Shown in pieces: positions 9,861 to 21,079 of a stretch of 64,000 bases of DNA. Below the pieces are notes generated by a model. The model made no database searches, was not told the origin of the DNA, and saw only the letters and a program-made list of their open reading frames with translations. The stretch lies in NCBI GenBank assembly GCA_003162055.1, contig PMNA01000017.1, positions 1 through 64,000 on the forward strand, read 5' to 3'. The stretch's first letter is position 1, and each line of letters starts with the position of its first letter. The DNA comes from Actinomycetota bacterium. Its GTDB lineage: Bacteria; Actinomycetota; Thermoleophilia; Gaiellales; Gaiellaceae. Made by a program: the position numbers and the translations under genes.

Positions 9861-10761
9861 GCCAGGGCACGAGCAGGCGGTCGACCAGTTTGATCATCGC
9901 ATCGAGAAGAAGGCCGCAAGTCCCGATCACGATGATGCCGAGGATCACCACGTCGGTCTGGAGAAAACGCTGCGCGTTCAGAACCATGGCGCCGATCCCC
10001 GGCATGCCATTGAAGATCTCAGCTGCGACCATCGTCGTAAACGCGAATCCGACCGCGACTCGGATGCCGGTAATCACCTCCGGCAGCACCGACGGGAAGA
10101 GGCCGTGCCGGACGACCTGCATGCGCGAGGCGCCGAGCGTGAGCAGCGCCAGCAGTCGATCCTGCTGGACGTTGCGCACGGCGTCGGCAGTGGCGAGCGT
10201 TATCGGCGGTAACGCAGCTAAAAAGAGGAGGATCACCTTCGGCTCCTCGCCGATCCCGAACCAGATGATGAGCAGCATCAGGTAGGCGAGCGGAGGGAGG
10301 CTCCGAACAACAGTGATGAACGGCTCGAGGACGACCCGCGCCCAGCGGCTGGCGCCGAGCATCAGCCCGAACGGAACACCGATCACGATGGCGATTCCCG
10401 AACCGAGGAGGATCCGCCTCATGCTGGCCCACACGAGCTGCCAGAGGTAATAGCCGCCGTAGCCGTGGGTACCGTCGTGAACGGTCACCGTCAGGATGAA
10501 CTTGTGCCAGACGGCGGAGGGCGTGGGCACGAAGTAGCGCGGCCAGATCTCCAGGCGCGCGACCAGCCACCAGGCTCCGAACACCGCGAAGATCAGGCCT
10601 ATTCGAACCAGCGCGATGCCCCAGCGCTGCCAGAAGCTCGACCGCGGAACCTCCGCGTCGATCTTCTCCGCGAGGAGCGCGCGAGACGATGCCTGGCTCG
10701 CACTGTCTACGACGGGTTGACCTACCGGCCCGGTCGTATGTTCTCCGTCGTCTAGGGCCAT
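9847..10761 (-). CDS. ABC transporter permease, taurine/nitrate/alkylsulfonate type (TauC/SsuC-like)
   Basis: Permease EAA-type loop ALLTLGASRMQVVRHGLFPSVLPEVITGIRVAVGFAFTTMVAAE; ATG at 10761 has SD GAGAGGA. Confidence 0.85.
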   Translation of the reverse strand: MALDDGEHTTGPVGQPVVDSASQASSRALLAEKIDAEVPRSSFWQRWGIALVRIGLIFAVFGAWWLVARLEIWPRYFVPTPSAVWHKFILTVTVHDGTHGYGGYYLWQLVWASMRRILLGSGIAIVIGVPFGLMLGASRWARVVLEPFITVVRSLPPLAYLMLLIIWFGIGEEPKVILLFLAALPPITLATADAVRNVQQDRLLALLTLGASRMQVVRHGLFPSVLPEVITGIRVAVGFAFTTMVAAEIFNGMPGIGAMVLNAQRFLQTDVVILGIIVIGTCGLLLDAMIKLVDRLLVPWRGQL

Positions 10762-10775
10762 CCCGTCCTCTCTCG

Positions 10776-10850
10776 ACGCAGCCAAAGGAACCGCCTCAGC
10801 GGATGAATCCACCCAGTGCATGATGGCGTGCGCCCGTTCATCAGTCAAAG
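10776..10850 (-). repeat. Shared leader element copy 1 (5' leader of TauC-like permease gene)
   Basis: Minus-strand TTGACTGATGAACGGGCGCACGCCATCATGCACTGGGTGGATTCATCCGCTGAGGCGGTTCCTTTG, matches copy 2. Confidence 0.7.
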
Positions 10851-10901
10851 ATGCTTATTAATACTATCGGAATACTTTATGGAGATTCTCCGCCCGTGTC
10901 T

Positions 10902-12332
10902 CTAGCGTTGCTTGAGGGGGACGAGCGCCGCGGGAGCAAGGCCGGCGAGGAAGAGGTCGAGACGCCGCGGCTCGCGGCCGGCGTCCTCGGTCAGCTCTTT
11001 CCTCGCTACGGCAGCTCGCACGCCTCTGCCGCCTAGGTAGCGCGCCGGCTCCGGCGGAAGTCCTCCCGGCCGCCGCACGAGCCCCGAGGCTGCCCACTGG
11101 TCGTCCAGCCCGAGCGTAAGCGAGGCGAGGATGCGCCCGCCGAGGTAACTCGGGCCCACGCCGTTCCCCGAGTAGCCCGCCCCGACGAGGATGGAGTCGT
11201 GACCGCCGAGCGGGCCAAAGAAGGGAAGCCCGACCTTCGAGCGATCAATCGGGCCACGCCAGGAGCTCTCGGCTGTTACGTCGCCGAGGCTCGGGTAAAG
11301 ACGATGGAAGCTGTCCAGCACCCAGCCGGCCCGAGGCGTGGGTCCGTCGTAGCGGGTTCCGATACGGGCGCCGTACGCAAGGCCGCCTGCGCCTCGGCCG
11401 AAGACGATGCGCCCGTCGTGCGTCGAGCGCCAGTAGTTGACCATCAACCGTGAGTCGCTGATACCTACGCCGTCCGGCCAGTCGATGTCACGCAGGCGTT
11501 CGGGGATCGGCGGAGTGGCGATGACGTCGCTCGTTACGACGACAAGCGATCGCCGAAGCTCCGGCAGAGCGGCCACCCACGCGTTCAGCGCGAGCACGAC
11601 TCGCTCCGCACGCACACTCCCGGAGTCGGTGCGCACCAGCGGCGGCCGCGTGCGCTCGAGCCGACGCATCGGCGAGCGCTCGAATAAACGAACTCCGCGC
11701 TCGATTGCGACCCGCCGCAGCCCGCGCGCAAGCGAGGCCGGCTGCACTATCGCAGCCGTCTACTCGAACACCCCGGCGAGGTGCGCGGGCGACGACGCCC
11801 GCCGCACGACCTCTTCTGGCTCGAGCGTAACGAACGGCTCTTCTCCGAGCTCCTCGAGCCGGGTGATCGAATCGTTCCAGGCGCCGATCTGTGCCGGGCT
11901 TGTCGCCGTCCACAACCACCCTTCGTGCCGGAAGTCTGCGGCGATACCGTGTTTTGCGCAGAAAGCGCCGATATCGGCCACCCCTGCGGCAGAGGCGCGG
12001 GCAAGACGCAGCGCCTCCTCGGTGCCGCAGAGCTGCTCAAGCGCCTGGATTTTCGCCCACCAAGATAGGACAAGCCCGCCGTTACGACCACTCGGGCCGC
12101 CGCCGCAGACGTCCGCCTCGATCAGCACGACGTCGAGCGAGGGATCGTGTTCCTTCAGCCGCAGCGCCGTCCAGAGGCCCGTGAAGCCCCCACCGACAAT
12201 GCAGATATCGGCGTGGGCGTCGCCTTCCAAGGCGGGCGCGTCCTCCTCGCCTTCGAGCGCCTCTTCCAACCACAGGTTGCGCGCCCGGCCATCACCAGCC
12301 GGGTCCGAGCTATCCGCCTCGCCGTGAGCCAT
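10902..12332 (-). pseudogene. FAD-dependent DAO-family oxidoreductase interrupted by in-frame TAG at 11760-11762
   Basis: N half ADICIVGGGFTGLWTALRLKEHDP...HLAGVFE, TAG, then same frame TAAIVQPASLARGLRRVAIERGVRLFE...VGAGYSGNGVGPSYLGGRIL. Confidence 0.8.
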
Positions 12333-12349
12333 CGAAAACTCCTTCCCAA

Positions 12350-12424
12350 GCACATTCGAAGAAACCGTCCCAGCGGACGAATCTGCCCGCTGCATGATGG
12401 CGAACGCTCGTTCACACGTCAAGA
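12350..12424 (-). repeat. Shared leader element copy 2 (5' leader of FAD oxidoreductase)
   Basis: Minus-strand TTGACGTGTGAACGAGCGTTCGCCATCATGCAGCGGGCAGATTCGTCCGCTGGGACGGTTTCTTCG. Confidence 0.7.
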
Positions 12425-12511
12425 ATTCTTATATGTATTATGTAATTTCGTTATGTAGGATTGGTTCACATACAAAATCCGGTCTGTGTCAGCTAGCCAA
12501 GAAAGAAGGAG

Positions 12512-13581
12512 TTGTCCATGTTGTCTGCGCGTCTTACAGAACGACGCCTTCGACTCGTGAAGCCAGGCCTTCTGGCTTTCGCTTTCGTCGCAGCGCTCGT
12601 CGCCTTTCCCCTAGCGGCGTACAGCTCGAGCTCGGCCAAACCGAGCTCCGCTCCGTCCCAAATTCGTATCGCCTATCAGCTCATTCCCAACGGCGACTTG
12701 ATCGTCAAAGACAAGCGCTGGCTCGAGAAGGCTTTCCCGAATACGAAGATCAAGTGGTCGCAGTTCGCCTCCGGCGCCGACGTCAATACGGCGGTGGCCG
12801 CGGGCGGCGTCGACATCGGGCTCGCTGGAAGTAGCCCAGTTGCAAAGGGCATCTCCATCGGCCTGAAGTATCGAGTACCGTGGATCTTTGACGTCATCGG
12901 CGCTGCCGAAGCGCTTGTGGCTCGGAACGGAACGGGAATCACAAGCATCTCCGGTCTGGTGGGAAAGAAGGTCGGTACGCCGGTCGGCTCGACCTCGCAC
13001 TACAGCTTGCTCGCTGCCCTGAAGGGGGCCGGTGTAGATCCGACCAAGGTGCAGATCGTCGATCTGCAGCCGCAGGACATCCTCGCGGCCTGGACGCGCG
13101 GCGACATCGACGCCGCCTATGTCTGGAACCCGACGCTCGCCACGATCAAGAAGACCGGGAAGGTGCTGATCACCAGCGCCGTCCTCGCCAAACGCGGCAA
13201 GCTCACGGCCGACCTGGCGATCGTCGCGACAGCGTTCGCGAAGAAGTACCCGAGCGTAGTCCAGACCTGGGTCCAGCAGGAATCGCGCGCGGTCCAGTAC
13301 TTCCGGACGAACCCGAAGAAGGCCGCCGCCTCAATCGCCCGGCAACTCGACATCACGCGTGCCGATGCCCTCTCGCAGGCCAAGCAACTGATCTTCCTGA
13401 ACGCCAGCCAGCAGGCAGGCTCGAAGTACCTCGGGAAACCCGGAGCCGCGGGTGGTCTGGCCGTCAACCTCGCCAGCGCGGCCGCATTCCTGAAGCAGCA
13501 GGGTCAGGTCGACACGGTACCGGCGCTCTCGGTCTTCCGGGCGGCGCTGGCCAACAAGTTCGTCGCCAAGGCCGCTGGCAA

Positions 13582-13585
<4 letters not shown>
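12512..13585 (+). CDS. tauA: ABC transporter substrate-binding protein, taurine/aliphatic sulfonate type (TauA-like)
   Basis: IRIAYQLIPNGDLIVKDKRWLEKAFPNTKIKWSQFASGADVNTAVAAGGVDIGLAGSSP; followed by ATPase with 4-nt overlap. Confidence 0.85.
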
Positions 13586-14424
<839 letters not shown>

Positions 14425-14487
14425 GGAAAGAGTCTCTTTTATCAATACTGGCGCGGCCCGACGGGCCCGAGCAAGGAGTGATCAAGC

Positions 14488-16242
14488 GTGACGTACATGA
14501 CTAGCAGCGAGGCGATGGTCGAGACCCTGAGAGCGGAAGGCATCAGCGAGGTGTTCGGGATAGTCGGCTCCGCCTACATGGACGTGCTCGACCTGTTCCC
14601 CGCGGCGGGCATTCGCTTCGTCGCCGTTCGCCACGAGCAATCGGCCGCGCATATGGCCGACGGCTTTTCGCGAGTAACGGGGCGGCCCAGCGTCTGTATC
14701 GGCCAGAACGGGCCCGGCATCACGAACATGGTGACGAGCATCGCGGCGGCCTACCACGCTCACTCTCCAGTGGTCATCGTCACTCCCTCCGCGATGAGCT
14801 CCGGCCGCGGTCTCGACGGTTTCCAGGAGGTCGACCAGCTCCCGATCTTCAGCACGATCACCAAGTACCAGCTTCAGCTGAGCCGACCCGACCGGATGGC
14901 CGAGGCCTTCCGCACCGCTTTCCGCATCGCGCTCGCCGAGCGAGGGCCGGTGCAGATCGACATCCCGCGCGACTTCTTCTACGCGGAAGGCGATTTCGCG
15001 ATTCTCGAGCCGGATCACTACCGCGTCTCGAACAGAGGCCCGGGAGAGAGCGCGGCGCTCGATCGAGCCGCCGAGATTCTCGCCGCCGCCAAGCGCCCGG
15101 CGATCATCGCCGGCATGGGCGTGACCGAGTCGGCGGCGGCGGACGAGGTTCGCCGGCTCGCCCGTTTGATCGACGCGCCGGTGGCGGCTTCTTATCAGCA
15201 CACCGACGCCTATCCGTTCGATGACGAGCTGGCCGTGGGGCCGATCGGCTATCAGGGCTCGAAGGCGGCGATGGGGCTGCTCTCGAAGGCGGACGTGATC
15301 CTCGCCATCGGCACTCGCGTGAGCGGATTCGGCACTCTGCCACAGTACGGCTTCGACTACTTCCCCAAGACGGCCAAGATCATCCAGATCGAGATTGATC
15401 CGCGCCAGATCGGCCGTGTTCGGCCGTTCGAGGTCGGCATCATCGGCGACGCCAGAGAAGCCGCCGGGGCGATCGCCGATCGCCTACAAGCCTCGCTTAA
15501 GGGGCGCAAGCCCGATCCGTCGCGGCTGACAGAGATCCGCGAAGCCAAGGAAGCCTGGGCGGAGGAGCTCGAGTCGATCTCCTCCTCCGACGCCAGCCCG
15601 ATCAGCCCGCGCCGCGCGGTCGCCGAGTTGGCCCGCGCGCTGCCCGCCGACGCCATCGTCACGAGCGACATCGGGAACATCTGCTCGGTCGCGAACGCCT
15701 ACCTGCGCTTCACAAAGCCCCGCTCGTTCCTGCCGGCGCTCGGCTTCGGTAACTGCGGCTTTGCCTATCCGGCGGCGCTCGGAGCGAAAGTGGCCGCGCC
15801 CGATCGCCCGGTGGTGGCGATCATTGGCGACGGCGCCTGGGGCATGAGCCTGCACGAGGTGATGACCGCCGTCGAGGAGAAGCTGCCGGTCGTCGCCTGC
15901 GTCTTCAACAACCAGGAGTGGGGCGCGGAGAAGAAGAACCAGATCGACTTCTACGACGACCGCTATGTCGGCGCCGACATCGGCCACGGCGTGGGCGGCT
16001 TCAACTTCGCCGAGATAGCCCAGGCCATGGGAGCCCTCGGGGTGCGCGTGACCGACCCGGCCAATCTGCAAGACACCTACAAGGAAGCCCTCGCCGCCGG
16101 CACTCCCGTCGTGATCGAGATCATGGTTGATCCGAAGGAGCTGGCCGAGCCCTTCCGGCGCGACGCGCTGCAGTTCCCCAAGCGCCACCTCGAGCGCTAT
16201 GCGCACCTCGACGAGAGCAATTTCGGAAAGACGGCGGCCTGA
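14488..16242 (+). CDS. xsc: Sulfoacetaldehyde acetyltransferase-like ThDP-dependent enzyme
   Basis: 584 aa; FGIVGSAYMDVLDLFPAAGIRFVAVRHEQSAAHMADGFSR, IGQNGPGITN, GFQEVDQLPIF, SYQHTDAYPFDDELAVGPIGYQGSKAAMGLLSKADVILAIGTR resemble Xsc; ThDP motif GDGAWGMSLHEVMTAVEEKLPVVACVFNN. Confidence 0.8.
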   Translation: MTYMTSSEAMVETLRAEGISEVFGIVGSAYMDVLDLFPAAGIRFVAVRHEQSAAHMADGFSRVTGRPSVCIGQNGPGITNMVTSIAAAYHAHSPVVIVTPSAMSSGRGLDGFQEVDQLPIFSTITKYQLQLSRPDRMAEAFRTAFRIALAERGPVQIDIPRDFFYAEGDFAILEPDHYRVSNRGPGESAALDRAAEILAAAKRPAIIAGMGVTESAAADEVRRLARLIDAPVAASYQHTDAYPFDDELAVGPIGYQGSKAAMGLLSKADVILAIGTRVSGFGTLPQYGFDYFPKTAKIIQIEIDPRQIGRVRPFEVGIIGDAREAAGAIADRLQASLKGRKPDPSRLTEIREAKEAWAEELESISSSDASPISPRRAVAELARALPADAIVTSDIGNICSVANAYLRFTKPRSFLPALGFGNCGFAYPAALGAKVAAPDRPVVAIIGDGAWGMSLHEVMTAVEEKLPVVACVFNNQEWGAEKKNQIDFYDDRYVGADIGHGVGGFNFAEIAQAMGALGVRVTDPANLQDTYKEALAAGTPVVIEIMVDPKELAEPFRRDALQFPKRHLERYAHLDESNFGKTAA

Positions 16243-17654
16243 TGGGAGCTTCTCGAAACGGGCGCGCTGCGTCCGACTGCCAGCAAACACAACACCTCGG
16301 TATGCACTTCGCCTCGGCGGCCGCCTGGCGTGATCCAGAGCGACCGGTATTCGTACGCGGCGAAGGCTGCTATCTCTGGGATGAGCACGGCAATCGCTTC
16401 CTGGACGGGCTCTCGGGACTCTTCTGCGTGAACATCGGTCACGGCCGCGCCGACATCGCCGCCGCGGCGGGCGATCAGGCCAAGCGTCTCGCTTTCGCCA
16501 CCAACTGGTCGGCCGCTCATCCGCCCTCGCTCGAGGCCGCGGATCTGATCTCGGGCCTGGCGCCCGGCGACCTCGACGTCGTCTTCTTCGTCAACTCCGG
16601 CTCGGAGGCCAACGAGTCGGCGATCAAGTTCGCGCGCCAGTACCACCAGAGCAGGGGCGAGCCACTGCGGACGAAGGTGCTGTCGCGCCGGATGGCCTAC
16701 CACGGCACCACGCTCGGAGCCCTTTCGGCTACCGGCATTCCCCGCCTCCGCGAGCCGTTCCAGCCGCTCCTATCCTGGTTCCGGAACGTGCCCAACACCT
16801 ACGGCTGGGAGCAGTCGGGCGATATCCCCACCGCCGAGCTTCCCTGCCTGCGCGCGATTGAGGAGGCGATCATCGAGGAGGGGCCCGAGACGGTCGCGCT
16901 CCTGATCGCCGAGCCGGTGCAGAACGTCGGCGGCGTGCTGGTGCCGCCCGAGGACTACTGGCGCGAGCTGCGCCGCATCTGCGACCGCCACGGAGTACTG
17001 CTCGCAAGCGACGATGTCATCTGCGCCTTCGGTCGTCTCGGGCGCTGGTTCGGCCTCGAGCGAGTCGGCGCAGAGCCCGACATCGTCACCTTCGCCAAGG
17101 GCGTCACGTCCGCTTACGCGCCGCTGGGCGGGATGATCATCCGCCGGCCACTCGTCGACGAGTTGCTCGACTCGGAGATCGCGACCTTTACGCACGGCGC
17201 CACCTGGGGAGGGCACCCGGTCTCGACCGCAGTCGCCGTCGCCAACATCAAGGCGCTGCGCGACGAGCGGATCCCGGAGCACGTCAGCGAGCTGGAGCCC
17301 TACTTCCGCGCCGGCCTGGATGAATTAGCGCGCCGCCACCGCTCGGTGAAAGAAGTTCGCGGCGCGGGCTTCTTCTATGGGCTCGAGCTCTTCGCCGACC
17401 GCGATACGGGACGCGAGTTCACGCCTTCGGAGAAGACCGAGGTCTGCGGGCGAGTCCTTCCCGCCGCCATGAATCGCGTCGGCCTGTCCACGCGCGCCGA
17501 CGACCGCGGCCCGGCGATGCTGATGCTGGCGCCGCCGCTGGTAGCCGATCGCGTCGTTCTCGACGACCTCTTCTCGAAGGTCGATGCGACCCTCTCGGGG
17601 CTCGACCACTGGCTTGCGACCGGGGTCGAAGCCGCGACAGCCTCGCCTAGATAG
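16242..17654 (+). CDS. tpa: Class III aminotransferase, probable taurine:pyruvate aminotransferase
   Basis: FLDGLSGLFCVNIGHGR, FFVNSGSEANESAIKFARQYH, DDVICAFGRLGRWFG, TFAKGVTSAYAPLGG; adjacent to xsc-like gene. Confidence 0.8.
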   Translation: MGASRNGRAASDCQQTQHLGMHFASAAAWRDPERPVFVRGEGCYLWDEHGNRFLDGLSGLFCVNIGHGRADIAAAAGDQAKRLAFATNWSAAHPPSLEAADLISGLAPGDLDVVFFVNSGSEANESAIKFARQYHQSRGEPLRTKVLSRRMAYHGTTLGALSATGIPRLREPFQPLLSWFRNVPNTYGWEQSGDIPTAELPCLRAIEEAIIEEGPETVALLIAEPVQNVGGVLVPPEDYWRELRRICDRHGVLLASDDVICAFGRLGRWFGLERVGAEPDIVTFAKGVTSAYAPLGGMIIRRPLVDELLDSEIATFTHGATWGGHPVSTAVAVANIKALRDERIPEHVSELEPYFRAGLDELARRHRSVKEVRGAGFFYGLELFADRDTGREFTPSEKTEVCGRVLPAAMNRVGLSTRADDRGPAMLMLAPPLVADRVVLDDLFSKVDATLSGLDHWLATGVEAATASPR

Positions 17655-17662
17655 CGAGCGCA

Positions 17663-17702
17663 AGCGGGTCCGCCTACTGGCGGAGGCGGACCCGCTTTGC
17701 CT
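17663..17702. terminator. Bidirectional terminator hairpin
   Basis: AAGCGGGTCCGCC...GGCGGACCCGCTTT between convergent genes. Confidence 0.75.
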
Positions 17703-17734
17703 CAGCCCGGTCGATGGCGCCGGGCGAGACTTTC

Positions 17735-19045
17735 CTAAATCGCCTCCGCCGTCAGCGGCGAGGCGATCGCGAGCGCCTGCTCGAGGTCGGCGACGATGTC
17801 GTCGATGTGCTCGATTCCGACCGAGAGCCGTATGGTGTCCTGGGTTACTCCCGAGGCCGTCAGCTCTTCGTCGTTCAGCTGCGCGTGCGTGGTGGTCGCC
17901 GGATGAATGGCGAGCGACTTGGCGTCGCCGATATTGGCCAGATGGCTGAAGAGCTTCAGGCTCTCGATGAACTGAGTCCCTGCCTCGAGACCGCCCTCAA
18001 TGCCAAAGGTAACGAGGCCGCCGAAGCCACCGTGCAGGATCCTGTCGGCGACCTGCTTGTACGGGCTCGACTCGAGCCCGGGATAGTTGACCCAGGCGAC
18101 GCCTGGATGATTCTCGAGATACTGCGCCACTCGCAGGGCGTTGCTGGAATGACGCTCGATCCTGAGCGGCAGTGTCTCCAGCCCCTGCAGCAAGAGAAAA
18201 GCGTTGAAGGGTGAAAGCGCCGCCCCCGTGTTTCTGAGCAGTACGGTCCTCACCCGGCCGATGTAGGCGGCGGGCCCAAGTGCCTCCGTCCAGACGACAC
18301 CGTGGTAAGAGGGATCCGGCTTGGTCAATCCGGGGAAGCGCTCGGCGTAGACCGTCCAGTCGAACTGCCCCGAGTCGACCACCAGGCCACCGATCGAAGT
18401 GCCGTGCCCCCCGATGTACTTGGTGGCGGAATGCACGGCGATGTCGGCGCCGTACTTGAAGACCGGCGACAGAATGGGCGTCGGAACGGTGTTGTCGACG
18501 ATCAGCGGCAGGCCGAGGGCGTGCGCCTCGTCGGCCCAGGCAGCAAGATCGACGACGTTCAGCTTCGGGTTGCCGATCGTCTCGGCGAAGACGAGTCGCG
18601 TCTTGTCGTCGACCAGTTCGGCCAATCGCTCCGGCTTGTCGGGGTCGGCCCAACGTACTTCGATGCCGTACTGCGGCAGTGTGTGCGCGAACAGGTTGTA
18701 GGTGCCGCCGTAGAGAGTTGAGACCGAGACGATGTTGTCGCCCGCCCTCGTGATGTTCAACACCGCGTAGGTGTTCGCGGCCTGCCCGGAGGCGGTGGCT
18801 AACGCGCCAACCCCTCCTTCCAGGGCTGCCACTCGCTCCTCGAGCACGGCGTTGGTCGGGTTGTTGATCCTCGAATAGATGTTCCCGGGCACCCTGAGCG
18901 CGAACAGGTCAGCCGCGTGCTGGGTGTCGTCGAAAACGTACGAGGTTGTCTGGTAGATCGGGACCGCGCGGGCGCCCGTGGTTGGATCCGGCTCTTGCCC
19001 CGCATGAAGCGCAAGGGTTTCCGGTTGATACTCGCTCACTGTCAC
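17735..19045 (-). CDS. metY: O-acetylhomoserine sulfhydrylase (MetY-like)
   Basis: [60 protein letters not shown], ~436 aa; preceded by SAM-I riboswitch. Confidence 0.92.
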   Translation of the reverse strand: MTVSEYQPETLALHAGQEPDPTTGARAVPIYQTTSYVFDDTQHAADLFALRVPGNIYSRINNPTNAVLEERVAALEGGVGALATASGQAANTYAVLNITRAGDNIVSVSTLYGGTYNLFAHTLPQYGIEVRWADPDKPERLAELVDDKTRLVFAETIGNPKLNVVDLAAWADEAHALGLPLIVDNTVPTPILSPVFKYGADIAVHSATKYIGGHGTSIGGLVVDSGQFDWTVYAERFPGLTKPDPSYHGVVWTEALGPAAYIGRVRTVLLRNTGAALSPFNAFLLLQGLETLPLRIERHSSNALRVAQYLENHPGVAWVNYPGLESSPYKQVADRILHGGFGGLVTFGIEGGLEAGTQFIESLKLFSHLANIGDAKSLAIHPATTTHAQLNDEELTASGVTQDTIRLSVGIEHIDDIVADLEQALAIASPLTAEAI

Positions 19046-19083
19046 TCCATTCCCGCCAATTCGGCGTATCTCGTCCCGGGAAC

Positions 19084-19110
19084 GAAAAGGGCTCCAAGTC
19101 TCGGAGGCCC
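19084..19110 (-). terminator. Riboswitch expression-platform terminator
   Basis: Minus-strand GGGCCTCCGAGACTTGGAGCCCTTTTCG. Confidence 0.75.
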
Positions 19111-19136
19111 TCTTGCTCCCGCCGAATGGCGGGCGC

Positions 19137-19272
19137 CACGTCTTCCATCTTCCCGCTCCCCGTCCCGGGACGGAACCGGTTAGCGGCTGGAATTCGCACC
19201 TGGCAAGCAGAAGCTCCGGTTGCGGCGGCGTCGTCGGGCCAGATCCCTCGACCGCTCGTGATGGTTGACGCG
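19137..19272 (-). ncRNA. SAM-I (S-box) riboswitch
   Basis: Minus-strand ...CCATCACGAGCGGTCGAGGGATCTGGCCCGACGACGCCGCCGCAACC...GGTGCGAATTCCAGCC...GATGG; S-box core plus CCATC/GATGG P1 closing. Confidence 0.92.
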
Positions 19273-19326
19273 TAAAAAACGTGTTCGTTCATCGATTTGT
19301 GGCTTAAGTACGTGTGCCTGTCTTGC

Positions 19327-20301
19327 CTAGTCGGCTAGGTCGGCGAAGAGCACGGTCGACAGATAACGCTCTCCGTTCGAGGGCACGACCACGACAATCA
19401 GCTTGCCCTTGTTCTCGGGCCGCTTGGCAACCTCGCCGGCCGCCCAGATGGCCGCCCCCGAAGAGATCCCGACAAGCAGGCCCTCCTCGCGCGCGACCTG
19501 GCGGGCGGTCAAGAGAGCGTCCTCGCCCTTGACTCGTACGATCTCGTCGTAGATCGCCGTGTTCAGGATCTCGGGCACGAAGCCGGCGCCGATTCCCTGA
19601 ATCGGATGCGGCCCCTTCTCTCCGCCGGACAGCACGGGCGAGGAATCGGGCTCGACGGCGACACAGCGAAAACCGGGCTTGCGCTCTTTCAGGGCCTCAC
19701 CCACTCCCGTGATCGTGCCGCCGGTGCCGATCCCGGCGACGAGAACGTCGGCCTTGCCGTCGGTGTCGCGCCAGATCTCCTCGGCGGTCGTGCGCCGATG
19801 CGCCTCGGGGTTGGCCGGGTTCTCGAACTGCTGCGGAATGAAGTAGCGCTTGTCGGAGGCCGCGAGCTCCTCGGCTTTCCGGATCGCGCCGGGCATGCCG
19901 TCGGCGCCCGGCGTCAGCACAAGGTCGGCCCCATAGGCCTTGAGCAGCATCCGCCTTTCCTTGCTCATCGTGTCGGGCATCACGAGCGCGCACTTGTAGC
20001 CGCGCGCGGCGCAGACGAAGGCCAGGGCGATGCCGGTGTTTCCGCTCGTGGGCTCGAGGATGACGGTGTCGGGCCCGATCAGGCCCTTCCTCTCGGCGGC
20101 CTCGATCATCGAGATGCCGATCCGGTCCTTGACGCTTCCGGCCGGATTGAAGAACTCGAGCTTCGCCACGACCTCGGCGCCGCCGGCCTCGGAGATTCGC
20201 CTCAGGCGCACGAGAGGCGTGTTTCCAATCAGTTGGGTGACGTCGTCGGCAATCTTCATTCCTTCGCCTTTCTCTCTCACGGCAGGGTGTGCTGAGCTCA
20301 T
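19327..20301 (-). CDS. cysK: Cysteine synthase A (O-acetylserine sulfhydrylase)
   Basis: [67 protein letters not shown]. Confidence 0.95.
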   Translation of the reverse strand: MSSAHPAVREKGEGMKIADDVTQLIGNTPLVRLRRISEAGGAEVVAKLEFFNPAGSVKDRIGISMIEAAERKGLIGPDTVILEPTSGNTGIALAFVCAARGYKCALVMPDTMSKERRMLLKAYGADLVLTPGADGMPGAIRKAEELAASDKRYFIPQQFENPANPEAHRRTTAEEIWRDTDGKADVLVAGIGTGGTITGVGEALKERKPGFRCVAVEPDSSPVLSGGEKGPHPIQGIGAGFVPEILNTAIYDEIVRVKGEDALLTARQVAREEGLLVGISSGAAIWAAGEVAKRPENKGKLIVVVVPSNGERYLSTVLFADLAD

Positions 20302-21065
20302 CCGATCCAGAGCCCCTCAATGCGAATCTGCAGGCCATCGTCCGTGCGGTTGATGTAGTTGACCAGGCCGCTGTGGCGCCACTGGAGCATGCACATGCGC
20401 GGCTGAAAGAAGTAGCGTCTCCCGATCTGCACCTCGCAACGGGACTCCTTGATCAGGCCCTCGTAGCCTTCGGCGATGTAGTAGCCGAGATCCTTGAAGC
20501 CCTCCTGGCGCGGGCGTAGCGGGCCCGTCACGCACCAGACCATCACGCCCGTTCGACGATCGACCTGCTGGACGATTCCGCAGTGCGTGATCGGGCATCC
20601 GCAGGACATCCCGAGCGGACGACCGATCAACGTCTCGCCGACCTCGATCTCCATCTCCCTGGTCAGCAGCGGATTGTGCGGGATGATGATCTCGCGCGGG
20701 CCGGGCTCCTCGGGGAAGCACTCGAGGACGAAGTCGAACTCGCGACCGAGACTGTCGAGCCATTTCTTTTCGACCGGGCCGGAGTTGAGCTGAACGGCGC
20801 TCGGCTCCGCCACTGCGCAGCCTGCGCACGAGGCCACCGGGGCCGGCGCCGCCCGCGTCGAGGCGAACTGGGTCGAGGCGGCCTGCGGTCGCTTCGGCGC
20901 GGCCGATTCAGGGCGCTTGCCAACTTTTCCGTAGCCGCTCGCCAGCGGAACGCAGCGCTTGACCAGCTCCGGATCTTCGGCGAGGCGCTCGGCCATCGCG
21001 TCGCAGCCTCTAAACCCGCACAAACCGCAGTTCAAGCCGGGTAGATCGCTCAGCGTTACGGTCAT
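20298..21065 (-). CDS. Cys-rich putative [4Fe-4S]-binding protein
   Basis: N-terminal [30 protein letters not shown], then [19 protein letters not shown]; stop overlaps cysK start. Confidence 0.8.
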   Translation of the reverse strand: MTVTLSDLPGLNCGLCGFRGCDAMAERLAEDPELVKRCVPLASGYGKVGKRPESAAPKRPQAASTQFASTRAAPAPVASCAGCAVAEPSAVQLNSGPVEKKWLDSLGREFDFVLECFPEEPGPREIIIPHNPLLTREMEIEVGETLIGRPLGMSCGCPITHCGIVQQVDRRTGVMVWCVTGPLRPRQEGFKDLGYYIAEGYEGLIKESRCEVQIGRRYFFQPRMCMLQWRHSGLVNYINRTDDGLQIRIEGLWIG

Positions 21066-21079
21066 CGTTCGTTTCCTTC

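Noticed and set aside
11745-11780. TAG as pyrrolysine or global amber reassignment
   Set aside because: TAG terminates several ordinary genes in the window and no pyl genes are visible; kept only as a low-probability readthrough option.
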